Made by a program: the position numbers and the translations under genes. 64,000 bases of DNA from an uncultured Pelagibacteraceae bacterium. GTDB lineage: Bacteria > Pseudomonadota > Alphaproteobacteria > Pelagibacterales > Pelagibacteraceae. The notes under the pieces were generated by a model. The model had not been told where the DNA came from and did not search any database. It was given only the letters and a program-made list of their open reading frames with translations. The stretch covers positions 1 to 64,000 of the forward strand of contig CACJJV010000005.1 in the NCBI GenBank assembly GCA_902593845.1. Direction: 5' to 3'. Below are positions 16,949-24,544 of this stretch, piece after piece (positions within the stretch are counted from its first letter, which is position 1; every line of letters starts with the position of its first letter).

Positions 16949-17320
16949 ATGAAAAAAATTATTATAATTTTATCTTTTTTCATTTTTACATCTGCTAATG
17001 CAGGAATGAGTGACAAAGATAAATCAAAAGCATGGGATTGTGTTGGTATTTATATGGCTAACTACTTTCTTCCATCAGGTGAAAAATTTGAGTACGGAAT
17101 GAAAGAAAAATCAATTTCAACTGTAAAAGTTTTAAAAACTTATGCTCTTGAAATAGGTATTCCAGAAAAAGATTGGGATGCTGGAGTAAACAAAGCAGTT
17201 GATAAACATTACGGTTCCAAATACGACAAAGCTAAAACTGACAAATGTCATACTTTTGTTGAAGCTTTGGTTCCTAATGGAGCTGAAAGAGTAAAAAAAG
17301 TAGTCCAAACTTTATATTAA
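16949..17320 (+). CDS. Small exported protein of unknown function
   Basis: I do not recognise this 123-residue protein. It has a clear signal peptide (MKKIIIILSFFIFTSANA, cut before G-M-S-D), then a helical, lysine-rich mature part with two cysteines, Cys31 in A-W-D-C-V and one in T-D-K-C-H-T. These could form a disulfide in the periplasm. It opens a run of eight small same-strand genes and is 68 bases after cysK, so it may have its own promoter. The G-A-G-G-G sequence before the ATG is a plausible ribosome site. Confidence 0.7.
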   Translation: MKKIIIILSFFIFTSANAGMSDKDKSKAWDCVGIYMANYFLPSGEKFEYGMKEKSISTVKVLKTYALEIGIPEKDWDAGVNKAVDKHYGSKYDKAKTDKCHTFVEALVPNGAERVKKVVQTLY

Positions 17321-17329
17321 GGAGAGAAA

Positions 17330-17617
17330 ATGAAAAACTATATGGTAACTCATACTTTCAAATCGAAAGAGATGAAAGCAAAATTTAGTGAAACAGTAGC
17401 TTCAATGAAAATGGAAGATATTGTTAAATCAATGACAAGTGATAAAGCGGCATGTCAAATGACTTGGAATACCCCAGGTGACACAATGCAAATGTTTTGC
17501 TGGTGGAAAGCTAACAGTGAAGCAGATATCAATAATCAATTAGGTCAAATGAATGATTTCTTCGAACCCCATAAATTTACTGAATGTACTGACCAGGTGA
17601 TGGACTATAACGCTTAA
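17330..17617 (+). CDS. Small cytoplasmic protein, ferredoxin-like fold suspected
   Basis: A 95-residue protein that I cannot assign to a named family. The order of strands and helices by eye (Y-M-V-T-H-T-F, a long helix, A-A-C-Q-M-T-W, M-F-C-W-W-K, another helix, H-K-F-T-E-C) suggests a small alpha/beta dimeric barrel. It contains three cysteines and several methionines. It has a strong AAGGAGAG ribosome site and sits 9 bases after the exported protein, so it is in the same operon. Confidence 0.65.
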   Translation: MKNYMVTHTFKSKEMKAKFSETVASMKMEDIVKSMTSDKAACQMTWNTPGDTMQMFCWWKANSEADINNQLGQMNDFFEPHKFTECTDQVMDYNA

Positions 17618-17628
17618 AAGGAAAATTT

Positions 17629-17943
17629 ATGAAAGCAATCTACACAAGAACTATCGGTGTTTATGATGATAAACTTGGTGAGGCCATGGAAATTTCTAAA
17701 GGATTAGCAAAAGTTAGAAAAAAACATTATCCAGATCATGAAGTTTACTTTTCATTTCAAATTGGTGGAAACCCAAGGACGGTAAGAGAAACACTTGTTG
17801 GCGAGCAGTTTACTGATAAAGCATTTGAAAATGATACAAATATGTCAGCTGATCCTGAATTCGTTGAACTTCAAAAAAAAATGAAGGGTGTTTTTAAAGA
17901 AGGTACAATTCAGGATGAAATGAGAATGGTTTTTAACGATTAG
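17629..17943 (+). CDS. Small protein of unknown function
   Basis: The 104 residues have no motif I recognise. The start M-K-A-I-Y-T-R-T-I-G-V and the later Y-F-S-F-Q-I-G-G-N-P-R-T-V-R-E-T read like the beta strands of an alpha/beta barrel of the NIPSNAP or ABM type, similar in size to its neighbours. It has no signal peptide. An AAGGAAAA ribosome site precedes it, and the spacing to both neighbours (11 and 8 bases) places it inside the operon. Confidence 0.6.
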   Translation: MKAIYTRTIGVYDDKLGEAMEISKGLAKVRKKHYPDHEVYFSFQIGGNPRTVRETLVGEQFTDKAFENDTNMSADPEFVELQKKMKGVFKEGTIQDEMRMVFND

Positions 17944-17951
17944 GAGACAAA

Positions 17952-18368
17952 ATGATAGAAAAATTTAATGGAATATTTTATTTAATAATTTACTTAGTTC
18001 ATTTTATTGGAGTTGGTGTTTATGCATTTCAAACTATTTTTGGCACTAAAAGCTTTATGGAAAGATTTGGTATTGATCCAAGTGGAGCAATAATGATTAG
18101 AATGGCAGGAGCATTTATGCTTGCTGTATTTTTAATGTCAATCTATGTAGGTTTTATTAGACCTGGGGGTTTGGAAAATACATGGGGATTCTTAAATTTA
18201 GTTTTTATAAATAATCTATGTATTTTTTTATGTAATTTTTATTCTATTAAAATAAATAAAACAGGTGTGAATGAAAAAACTACAAACGAGGGTGTTATTG
18301 CACCGTTCGTATTTACGATTATGAGTGCAATTTTATGCTACGGTTTAGCTGATAAAATTTACACTTAA
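17952..18368 (+). CDS. Four-helix membrane protein of unknown function
   Basis: The 138 residues show four hydrophobic segments, at about 8-27, 46-66, 76-94 and 113-135. The charged connection R-F-G-I-D-P-S-G-A between the first and second segment is the only motif-like stretch. It resembles small DUF-type inner-membrane proteins found beside DUF1330 and SnoaL-like genes, but I cannot name a family. Its stop overlaps the next start by one base (TAATG), showing translational coupling with the DUF1330 gene. Confidence 0.65.
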   Translation: MIEKFNGIFYLIIYLVHFIGVGVYAFQTIFGTKSFMERFGIDPSGAIMIRMAGAFMLAVFLMSIYVGFIRPGGLENTWGFLNLVFINNLCIFLCNFYSIKINKTGVNEKTTNEGVIAPFVFTIMSAILCYGLADKIYT

Positions 18369-18655
18369 TGTCTGGGTTTGCGATATTCAACATAGATGTA
18401 AAAAAACCTGAGGAATATAAAGAGTACGTAGAAAAAGTGAAACCGATTGCTGAAAAATTTGGTGGGGAATATATTGTTAGAGGTGGTGAAACAAAAGTAT
18501 TAGAAGGAACTTGGGCATATCCTAGAACAGTTGTTATTAAGTTTCCAAGTTATGAAAAAGCTTTAGAATGGTATAACTCTGATGAATACAAACCAATTAA
18601 ACAAATCCGTTTAGAAAACTCAATTGGTAACGGAATAATAATTAAAGGAGTATAA
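18368..18655 (+). CDS. DUF1330 family protein
   Basis: The 95 residues match DUF1330, a small ferredoxin-like dimeric barrel. Features are Y-K-E-Y-V-E-K-V-K-P-I-A-E-K-F-G-G, R-G-G-E-T-K-V-L-E-G-T-W, and the helix A-L-E-W-Y-N-S-D-E-Y that ends in a typical Pro-Ile. Biochemical function is unknown for the family. It is coupled to the membrane protein upstream and lies one base before the SnoaL-like gene, so the three are made together. Confidence 0.85.
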   Translation: MSGFAIFNIDVKKPEEYKEYVEKVKPIAEKFGGEYIVRGGETKVLEGTWAYPRTVVIKFPSYEKALEWYNSDEYKPIKQIRLENSIGNGIIIKGV

Positions 18656-18656
18656 A

Positions 18657-18977
18657 ATGTCGATATTAAAAAGATATACTGATGCAATAGATAAAAAAGA
18701 TGAGGCAACTATGAATGAACTTTTGCATGATGATTTTAAATTCACAATGCATAAATCTGGAAATTCTTTAGGAAAAGCTGATGTTATAAGATGGGCAATG
18801 AGTGGAGATATCAATCAAGATAAAACTAGGGTTGTATATGAAAATGATGAAGTGGGTGTACACCATTCTTTTGTTACATTTAATGACGGAAATGTTGAAG
18901 CTGTAATGGCGGTTTATAGATATAAAGACGGAAAAATTGTTAGTTTAGAAACCGGCGCTACTCCAATGTCTAAGTAA
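18657..18977 (+). CDS. SnoaL-like / NTF2-fold protein
   Basis: A 106-residue protein with the cone-shaped NTF2-like pattern. A first helix carries R-Y-T-D-A-I-D-K-K-D and is followed by L-L-H-D-D-F-K-F, where a small hydrophobic pocket forms, then four strands ending in V-M-A-V-Y-R-Y-K-D-G-K-I-V-S. Members bind or turn over small molecules, but the pocket residues do not identify a ligand. It is embedded in the same small-gene operon. Confidence 0.75.
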   Translation: MSILKRYTDAIDKKDEATMNELLHDDFKFTMHKSGNSLGKADVIRWAMSGDINQDKTRVVYENDEVGVHHSFVTFNDGNVEAVMAVYRYKDGKIVSLETGATPMSK

Positions 18978-19526
18978 GTGAAAAAAATTTCATTCACTTT
19001 TATTTTTTTCTTATTTTCATCGTCTTTATTGGCTGATGATAATAAAAAAGAAATTGATAAATTATTTATTCAATTAAAAAGTGCTTTAAATTTTGAAAAT
19101 TCAAAAAAAATAGAGGATAAAATTTGGGATCTTTGGACTACTCACCCAACTAAAAATAATTTAACAAAGTTATTAGCTGATGGGTCGACTGCAATGATGG
19201 ATAATAAACTTGATGCTGCATATGATAAATTTACTAAAGTAATTGAGCTTGATCCTAATTGGGCAGAGGCTTGGAATAAAAGAGCAACAGTATTATATTT
19301 AATGGGTAAATACGAGCTATCACAAGCTGATATTGACAAGGTACTTAAGATAGAAAAAAGACATTTCGGTGCACTAACAGGCCAAGGTTTAGTTCAAACA
19401 GCTTTAAAAAACTACCAAAAAGCTATTGATAGTTACATTGAAGCTCATAAAGTTCATCCGTTTATGAAGTCTCCTATGATTATGATGGAAAAGCTTCAAA
19501 TTGAATTGCAGAAACAAAGTATTTAA
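18978..19526 (+). CDS. Exported TPR-repeat protein
   Basis: The 182 residues begin with a signal peptide (K-K-I-S-F-T-F-I-F-F-L-F-S-S-S-L-L-A). About three tetratricopeptide units follow from residue 70 on; A-E-A-W-N-K-R-A-T-V-L-Y-L-M-G is a clear repeat. The start is a GTG that directly abuts the upstream stop. TPR proteins serve as scaffolds for other proteins. A periplasmic assembly role is likely, but the partner is unknown. Confidence 0.78.
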   Translation: MKKISFTFIFFLFSSSLLADDNKKEIDKLFIQLKSALNFENSKKIEDKIWDLWTTHPTKNNLTKLLADGSTAMMDNKLDAAYDKFTKVIELDPNWAEAWNKRATVLYLMGKYELSQADIDKVLKIEKRHFGALTGQGLVQTALKNYQKAIDSYIEAHKVHPFMKSPMIMMEKLQIELQKQSI

Positions 19527-19528
19527 AA

Positions 19529-19750
19529 ATGTTTCCAAAAAAATATTCTAACCTTTTATTTATATTAGTTATGGGATTTGGGATGAGTCTTTTAATGACA
19601 CTAATAATTACTTATATAAATACTGGAATGGATAATGAGTATGTCGAACGTTTTTTTAAAGCATGGTCAGTAAGTCTTCCAATTGCAATAATTGCAGCCC
19701 TTCTTGTAGGTCCCCCGATTAAAAAATTTGTAGATAAAATTACCAAATAA
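19529..19750 (+). CDS. DUF2798 family small membrane protein
   Basis: The 73 residues consist of two membrane helices joined by a short polar loop. F-I-L-V-M-G-F-G-M-S and W-S-V-S-L-P-I-A-I-I-A-A-L-L-V-G-P-P-I are typical of DUF2798. There is no known function. It follows the TPR gene by 2 bases and ends the small-gene run before the SMR pair. Confidence 0.8.
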   Translation: MFPKKYSNLLFILVMGFGMSLLMTLIITYINTGMDNEYVERFFKAWSVSLPIAIIAALLVGPPIKKFVDKITK

Positions 19751-19765
19751 GAATATCTTTTATTT

Positions 19766-20101
19766 GTGAGTAACGTTATAGCTTTTCTAATTCTTATACT
19801 TGCTGTCATATTAGGAACTGCAGCAAATAGTTTTGCAAAAAGTGCAAATGGTTTCACATTGTTAGTTCCTAGTTTAATTACTGCAATCACAATAATTGGT
19901 TGCATGTTTACTCTTTCAATAGTGATGAAAACTATACCTGTTGGTATTACCTACGCATCTTTTGCTGGTTTATGCATAGTAGCGACTTCAATTGTTGGAA
20001 TATATAAATTCAATCAAGTGCCTGATCTATTCACAATCATTGGTTTGATATTAATTATATCAGGAGTCTTAATTGTTAATCTGCTGGGTAAAACAGGATA
20101 A
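19766..20101 (+). CDS. SMR-family-like membrane protein 1 (lacks coupling Glu)
   Basis: The 111 residues show four transmembrane helices and clear resemblance to EmrE-type small multidrug resistance proteins. Shared features are N-G-F-T after helix 1, I-P-V-G-I-T-Y-A in helix 3 and the G-x6-G packing motif G-L-I-L-I-I-S-G in helix 4. When aligned on the N-G-F-T block, Glu14 of EmrE, the essential proton and substrate site, is glycine here. Trp63 is phenylalanine. It is therefore not a standard proton-driven drug exporter. The start is GTG at 19766. It is followed after 3 bases by a paralogue. Confidence 0.8.
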   Translation: MSNVIAFLILILAVILGTAANSFAKSANGFTLLVPSLITAITIIGCMFTLSIVMKTIPVGITYASFAGLCIVATSIVGIYKFNQVPDLFTIIGLILIISGVLIVNLLGKTG

Positions 20102-20104
20102 TTT

Positions 20105-20440
20105 ATGGCAAATTTATCTGGTTATATCTTTTTAGCTTTAGCGATCCTTCTTGGAATAACTTCAAATGGTTTTTTAAAATCAACTAATGGATTTACAATA
20201 ATTGGGCCAACTATTTTTTGTATAATATCTATAGTTGCTTGTATTTTTTGTTTATCTAAAGCTATGAATGTTATCCCAGTTGGTTTTACATACGCAACAT
20301 ATGGAGGTTTAACAATTACTGCAGTAACACTGTTTGGTGTTTTTAAATATCAGCAAATTCCAAACCTTTATGGGATTATTGGAATAAGTTTAATAATTAT
20401 TGGTGTAATTCTTTTAAATACTTTGGGTAAAACTAGCTAG
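20105..20440 (+). CDS. SMR-family-like membrane protein 2 (lacks coupling Glu)
   Basis: A 111-residue paralogue of the upstream protein with the same four-helix plan. The same N-G-F-T, I-P-V-G-F-T-Y-A and G-I-S-L-I-I-I-G landmarks are present. It also has glycine at the Glu14 position, and tyrosine at the Trp63 position. Two unequal SMR proteins in tandem often form a hetero-dimer, as in EbrAB or MdtIJ. The absence of the acidic residue in both is closer to ArnEF-type lipid-carrier flippases, so a flippase or facilitator role is possible. The stop overlaps that of hisN by 8 bases. Confidence 0.8.
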   Translation: MANLSGYIFLALAILLGITSNGFLKSTNGFTIIGPTIFCIISIVACIFCLSKAMNVIPVGFTYATYGGLTITAVTLFGVFKYQQIPNLYGIIGISLIIIGVILLNTLGKTS

Positions 20441-21236
20441 AAACTGGTTTTAAAATTTTAAGCATTTTTTTATGTAAATTATTATTAGCTGAACAAATAA
20501 TATTTCCAGCTTTCTTAGCATCATCATTTTTCCAAGTCGAGACAATTCCTTTTGCAGCCTCAATAATTGGTATTAAAGAATGAATATCCCAAATTTTATT
20601 TCCACATTGAATAACAACATCAAGTTTACCCTCGGCAAAATGAGAATAACTTAAAGCATCCGAACAGGGAAATTGCATTCTTTTTAAAATTTGAGGAATT
20701 TTTTTTTGTTTATTCAATGACAGGCTGCCGTGAAAAGCTGCAGACAATTTCATTTTAGAATAAGTTGCTTTTTGGTTAACAAGTATTTTCTTTTTCTTTC
20801 CATTTTCTGAAACATACGCAGAATTAAATGAGGTATTAAAATAAAACTTTTTAAGAATTGGAAAATTAGCAAGACCTACGACTGGGTTACCTTTATAATT
20901 TAAAGATATCAAATTACTCCAAGTTGGATTTCCTATCACAAATGATCGAGTTCCATCTATGGGATCTATAACCCATGAATAATCACTTTTAGTTTTTTTG
21001 TAGCCAAATTCTTCACCTATAATTTGGTGATTTGGAAACCTTTTTTTAATCTCATTTCTAATGAATCGCTCAAAAGCCTTGTCAGCAGTTGTTACAGGGT
21101 CATAACCGCTTCTAAGTTTATTCGATACTTTAAAGGGTTTATTTAATTTAGAGTAATAAAATCTAGTTAATTTCTTAGCTAAACTTTCAATGAACTTAGA
21201 ATAAAGTTTATAATCTGATGATTTTAAAATTTGCAC
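20433..21236 (-). CDS. hisN: Inositol-monophosphatase-family phosphatase, probable histidinol-phosphatase
   Basis: The 267 residues carry the metal-dependent phosphatase signatures of the IMPase family: G-E-E-F-G-Y, D-P-I-D-G-T-R-S-F and I-W-D-I-H-S-L-I-P-I-I-E-A-A-K-G. The R-S-F version of the DPIDGT motif and the overall similarity point to the HisN branch, which removes phosphate from histidinol phosphate. General inositol or 3'-phosphoadenosine phosphatases are alternatives. The gene stands alone on the minus strand between two plus-strand units. Confidence 0.85.
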   Translation of the reverse strand: MQILKSSDYKLYSKFIESLAKKLTRFYYSKLNKPFKVSNKLRSGYDPVTTADKAFERFIRNEIKKRFPNHQIIGEEFGYKKTKSDYSWVIDPIDGTRSFVIGNPTWSNLISLNYKGNPVVGLANFPILKKFYFNTSFNSAYVSENGKKKKILVNQKATYSKMKLSAAFHGSLSLNKQKKIPQILKRMQFPCSDALSYSHFAEGKLDVVIQCGNKIWDIHSLIPIIEAAKGIVSTWKNDDAKKAGNIICSANNNLHKKMLKILKPVSS

Positions 21237-21301
21237 AACGCTCTAATACTATTTTATTACTATTGATTAAAGCAAAATTTTAAATAATGATTTAAAAATA
21301 C

Positions 21302-22402
21302 ATGAAATTAGAGTTAAAAGATAACAAAGTATTTTTTGAAAATAAGGGTCATAAAAAAGAGATCCACCCATTTTGGCTTAGAGAAAGAGTTAAAGGAGAA
21401 AACTTTGTTGATAAGTCTACTCAACAAAGATTATTTGACCCAACTCAATTACCAGAAAACATTCAAATCAAAGATTTAAGCTTAAATAGTAATTTTTTAG
21501 AAATTAAATTCAATGACGGGGCTTCAACAAAAATTGCTATAGTTGATATTTTTAAAGAATTTTCAAATATTAATGATGTGAAACAAATTGAAAAAATAAA
21601 ATGGGACTCTTCATTTAGAGATCAAAGTACTTTCAAATTCAAAGAAAATTTATTTGAAACAGATGAAATGTACAAAGCCTTGATTAATTTTTATCAATAT
21701 GGCTTTGTAATTTTTAAAAATGTTCCAACAAAAAATAATTTTATTATAAACTTTGCAAATTCTATAGGAAGTGTGAGACGTACAAACTTTGGTGAATTCT
21801 TTAATGTAAAATCAAAACCAAATCCAAATGACTTAGCTTACACCTCTTTGCCTTTGGCTCCTCATACTGATAATCCATATAGGAATCCTGTGCCATGTAT
21901 TCAAATGCTTCATTGTATAGAAAATGAAGTTACAGGAGGTTTATCAACTCTAGTTGATGGATATACTGTTTCTGAGAAACTTAAAAAAGATTGTCCAGAA
22001 TATTATAAAATTTTAACTGAAGTAAAAATACGTTTTCAATTTATTGATGAAAGTGTGATTTTAGAGGATTGGGCTGAAATGATTCAGTTAGATGAAAACA
22101 GTAATTTCAAACAAGTACGTTTTAGTCCAAGATTAGATTTTGTCCCTTTAATTGACAAAGAAAAATTAGATTTATTTTATTCTGCAAGAAAAAAAATATC
22201 TGAACTCTATAATTCAGAAAATTTTAAAATAGAATTTAAACTTCTTCCAGGGGATCTGTTAATGATGGATAACTATAGGTTATTGCATGGCAGAACCACT
22301 TATGATGCTAATGAGGGAAATCGTTTTCTTCAGGGATGTTATATTGATTATGATAGTACTGAGGGCAGGCTTAAACATTTAAAAAGAAAATTTAATTATT
22401 AG
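21302..22402 (+). CDS. Gamma-butyrobetaine hydroxylase-like Fe(II)/2-oxoglutarate dioxygenase
   Basis: The 366 residues have a two-domain layout. A small N-terminal domain (res 1-90, DUF971-like, with H-P-F-W-L-R-E-R) is followed by a TauD-type jelly roll. Iron ligands are in A-P-H-T-D-N-P-Y and L-L-H-G-R-T-T-Y-D; the Arg of H-G-R likely holds 2-oxoglutarate. Gamma-butyrobetaine and trimethyllysine hydroxylases share exactly this plan. Related enzymes act on other quaternary amines. A substrate of the betaine or carnitine type is inferred. A thioesterase that may work on betainyl-CoA lies about 4 kb downstream. Confidence 0.82.
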   Translation: MKLELKDNKVFFENKGHKKEIHPFWLRERVKGENFVDKSTQQRLFDPTQLPENIQIKDLSLNSNFLEIKFNDGASTKIAIVDIFKEFSNINDVKQIEKIKWDSSFRDQSTFKFKENLFETDEMYKALINFYQYGFVIFKNVPTKNNFIINFANSIGSVRRTNFGEFFNVKSKPNPNDLAYTSLPLAPHTDNPYRNPVPCIQMLHCIENEVTGGLSTLVDGYTVSEKLKKDCPEYYKILTEVKIRFQFIDESVILEDWAEMIQLDENSNFKQVRFSPRLDFVPLIDKEKLDLFYSARKKISELYNSENFKIEFKLLPGDLLMMDNYRLLHGRTTYDANEGNRFLQGCYIDYDSTEGRLKHLKRKFNY

Positions 22403-22980
22403 GATAAATTTTCTATCTGTTTTTCAGCCTCTTTTATTGATTTTTCATAATCAAGGGACATTTGATCAGCACTTACTACCTCTACCTTTTCTATGCCAAA
22501 AAAATTTAAAATAAACTTCAACCAAGGAGTTAGAAAATCCTCATTGCTATTTAGCTTTGTCCCACCCGAAGTAATTACTAAATAAGCTTTCTTATTTTTT
22601 AGTAACCCTTCCCTTCTTCCATTGGGTTTAAATCTAAAAGTTTCCCCTACTCTTGCTGCAAGATCCGACCAGGCTTTTAAAGTTGCTGGAGGTCCATAAT
22701 TATAAATTGGAGCAGAAATGATTATGATATCACTCTCTTTTAATTCTTTTACAAGTGTATCTGAAAGTTTGAACATTTTTTTATGTGTCTCTGTTTGATC
22801 TTTTGGATCTATTTTCATCCCTGACTCTGTTAAATTAGACACAAAAACCATTTCATCATTTAGATCTCTATAAATAACTTCATCATCAGGTTTTTTTATT
22901 TTATCTAAAAGCTTTTTTGCTAAAGCTCTTGAAGTTGAACCATCTTTTCTAGCGCTAGAATCTATTTGATAAATTTTCAT
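22399..22980 (-). CDS. azoR: FMN-dependent NADH-azoreductase / quinone reductase
   Basis: This flavodoxin-like protein of 193 residues starts with M-K-I-Y-Q-I-D-S-S-A-R-K-D-G-S, which is the FMN phosphate loop. The motif P-I-Y-N-Y-G-P-P-A-T-L-K-A-W-S-D is characteristic of AzoR. The enzyme reduces quinones and azo compounds with NAD(P)H as a detoxifying step. It is the last gene of a leftward group with ccdA (8-base gap). Confidence 0.88.
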   Translation of the reverse strand: MKIYQIDSSARKDGSTSRALAKKLLDKIKKPDDEVIYRDLNDEMVFVSNLTESGMKIDPKDQTETHKKMFKLSDTLVKELKESDIIIISAPIYNYGPPATLKAWSDLAARVGETFRFKPNGRREGLLKNKKAYLVITSGGTKLNSNEDFLTPWLKFILNFFGIEKVEVVSADQMSLDYEKSIKEAEKQIENLS

Positions 22981-22988
22981 AATTTAAT

Positions 22989-23696
22989 TTACCCAAAATT
23001 TTGTAAGAATGGAAAAATATTTAATAAATAATATCCCAAGGCTTGCAATTGATTAGTTAATATCAAAATACCAGTAATTAGTAGAATTATTCCACCTATT
23101 TTTGATACTAAATTAATATTCTTTCTAAAATTTTTTGAAAAGATCAGGAACCTTTGTATTAAATAACCTGATAAAATAAATGGAATAGCTAATCCAATAG
23201 AATAAAAAGATAACAATAATATTCCTTGGCTTAAACTTTCCTCAGTTGCAGCCAAAACTAAAATAGATCCTAAAATAGGTCCAATACATGGTGTCCAACC
23301 AAATGCAAATGCCATTCCTATTAATATTGGGCTGAATACACTTTTGTTAATATTTGTTTGAATTCTCTTTTCATAATTTAAAAATTTTAAATTTATTATT
23401 CCAATTATATGAAGCGATAAGATTATTATAACTAGTCCTGCTGCTATTCTTAATTCATAAGAATTCTCCAGAAAAATTTGTCCTAGAAAAGTTGAGGCTG
23501 CTCCAAAGGTTATAAAGACTAAAGAAAAGCCAAATGTAAATAGAATAATTGGAAATAAATTGATGTTCTTTTTATCAACAAGTTCATTTATAGAACTTCC
23601 AGAAATATAAGAAATATAACCAGGTATAAGTGGTAAAACGCATGGTGATAAAAAACTTATCAATCCAGCTCCAAATGCAATAATTAATTCAATCAT
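22989..23696 (-). CDS. ccdA: Cytochrome c biogenesis protein CcdA
   Basis: The 235-residue inner-membrane protein has six hydrophobic helices. It carries the two cysteines that shuttle electrons from thioredoxin to the periplasm, one in S-F-L-S-P-C-V-L-P-L-I-P-G-Y and one in W-T-P-C-I-G-P-I-L. This is the short CcdA form rather than full DsbD. It would feed reductant to haem ligation or to periplasmic repair systems. The start overlaps the FAH-family stop by one base. Confidence 0.93.
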   Translation of the reverse strand: MIELIIAFGAGLISFLSPCVLPLIPGYISYISGSSINELVDKKNINLFPIILFTFGFSLVFITFGAASTFLGQIFLENSYELRIAAGLVIIILSLHIIGIINLKFLNYEKRIQTNINKSVFSPILIGMAFAFGWTPCIGPILGSILVLAATEESLSQGILLLSFYSIGLAIPFILSGYLIQRFLIFSKNFRKNINLVSKIGGIILLITGILILTNQLQALGYYLLNIFPFLQNFG

Positions 23697-24544
23697 TATT
23701 TTTCTTCTACAACTTTCAATTTTTGTTCGCCAAGATTATCTACTCTTAAAATCATTTCATCACCGTTTTTTAAATAATCTGGTGGATTCATTCCCATCCC
23801 CACTCCTGCAGGTGTGCCTGTTGTGATAATATCACCTGGCATTAAAGTTATAAATTGACTGATATGTGAAATTAAAAAATTAAAATTAAATATCATTAAA
23901 CTGGTATTTCCAGTTTGTCTTCTTTTTCCATTAAGATCTAAAGATAAATTTAAATTAAATAAATCGTCAATTTCATCCTTTGTTATCAAATACGGACCCA
24001 ATGGACCAAAGGTGTCTCCAGATTTTCCTTTTACCCATTGACCACCTCTATCTTTTTGCCATTCTCTCTCACTTATATCATTACAAATACAATAACCTAA
24101 TACATGTTTCTGAGCTTCATCCTCTTTAACATATTTAGCTTTACTTCCAATAACCATTGCAATTTCTACTTCGTGATCTAAAGACTTTGAATTTTTCGGT
24201 ATTACAATATTATCATTTGGTCCGACAATACAATTTGGAGATTTATTAAAAACAATTGGTTCTTTTGGAGCATCAGAATTTGTTTCCTCAGCATGTGCCT
24301 TATAATTTAATCCTATTGCGATAAAATTTGCTGGTTTTATCACACAAGGTCCAATTCTCTTGGTGCTTTCAATTAATGGAAGAGAATTTAAATCTAGCTT
24401 TTTTATTTTATCTAAATTTTCAAAATTCAAATTTTCTGGTGTAAAATCTTTTAAAATATTTGATAAATTTCGAAAATTGTTTTGATTGTCAATAATTGCA
24501 GGTATTTCCTTGCCATGCTCACCAACCCTTAAAAGTTTCATCAA
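23696..24544 (-). CDS. Fumarylacetoacetate hydrolase family protein
   Basis: The 282 residues match the FAH fold. F-I-A-I-G-L-N-Y-K-A-H-A-E-E-T begins the catalytic domain, D-H-E-V-E-I-A-M-V-I-G and D-I-S-E-R-E-W-Q carry acidic metal ligands, and I-I-T-T-G-T-P-A-G-V-G-M-G is the final signature. Members cleave or decarboxylate 2-oxoacids and oxaloacetate, or hydrate 2-oxopentenoate. The substrate cannot be read here. It lies directly downstream of an aldehyde dehydrogenase with no gap, suggesting one short catabolic unit. Confidence 0.88.
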   Translation of the reverse strand: MMKLLRVGEHGKEIPAIIDNQNNFRNLSNILKDFTPENLNFENLDKIKKLDLNSLPLIESTKRIGPCVIKPANFIAIGLNYKAHAEETNSDAPKEPIVFNKSPNCIVGPNDNIVIPKNSKSLDHEVEIAMVIGSKAKYVKEDEAQKHVLGYCICNDISEREWQKDRGGQWVKGKSGDTFGPLGPYLITKDEIDDLFNLNLSLDLNGKRRQTGNTSLMIFNFNFLISHISQFITLMPGDIITTGTPAGVGMGMNPPDYLKNGDEMILRVDNLGEQKLKVVEEK

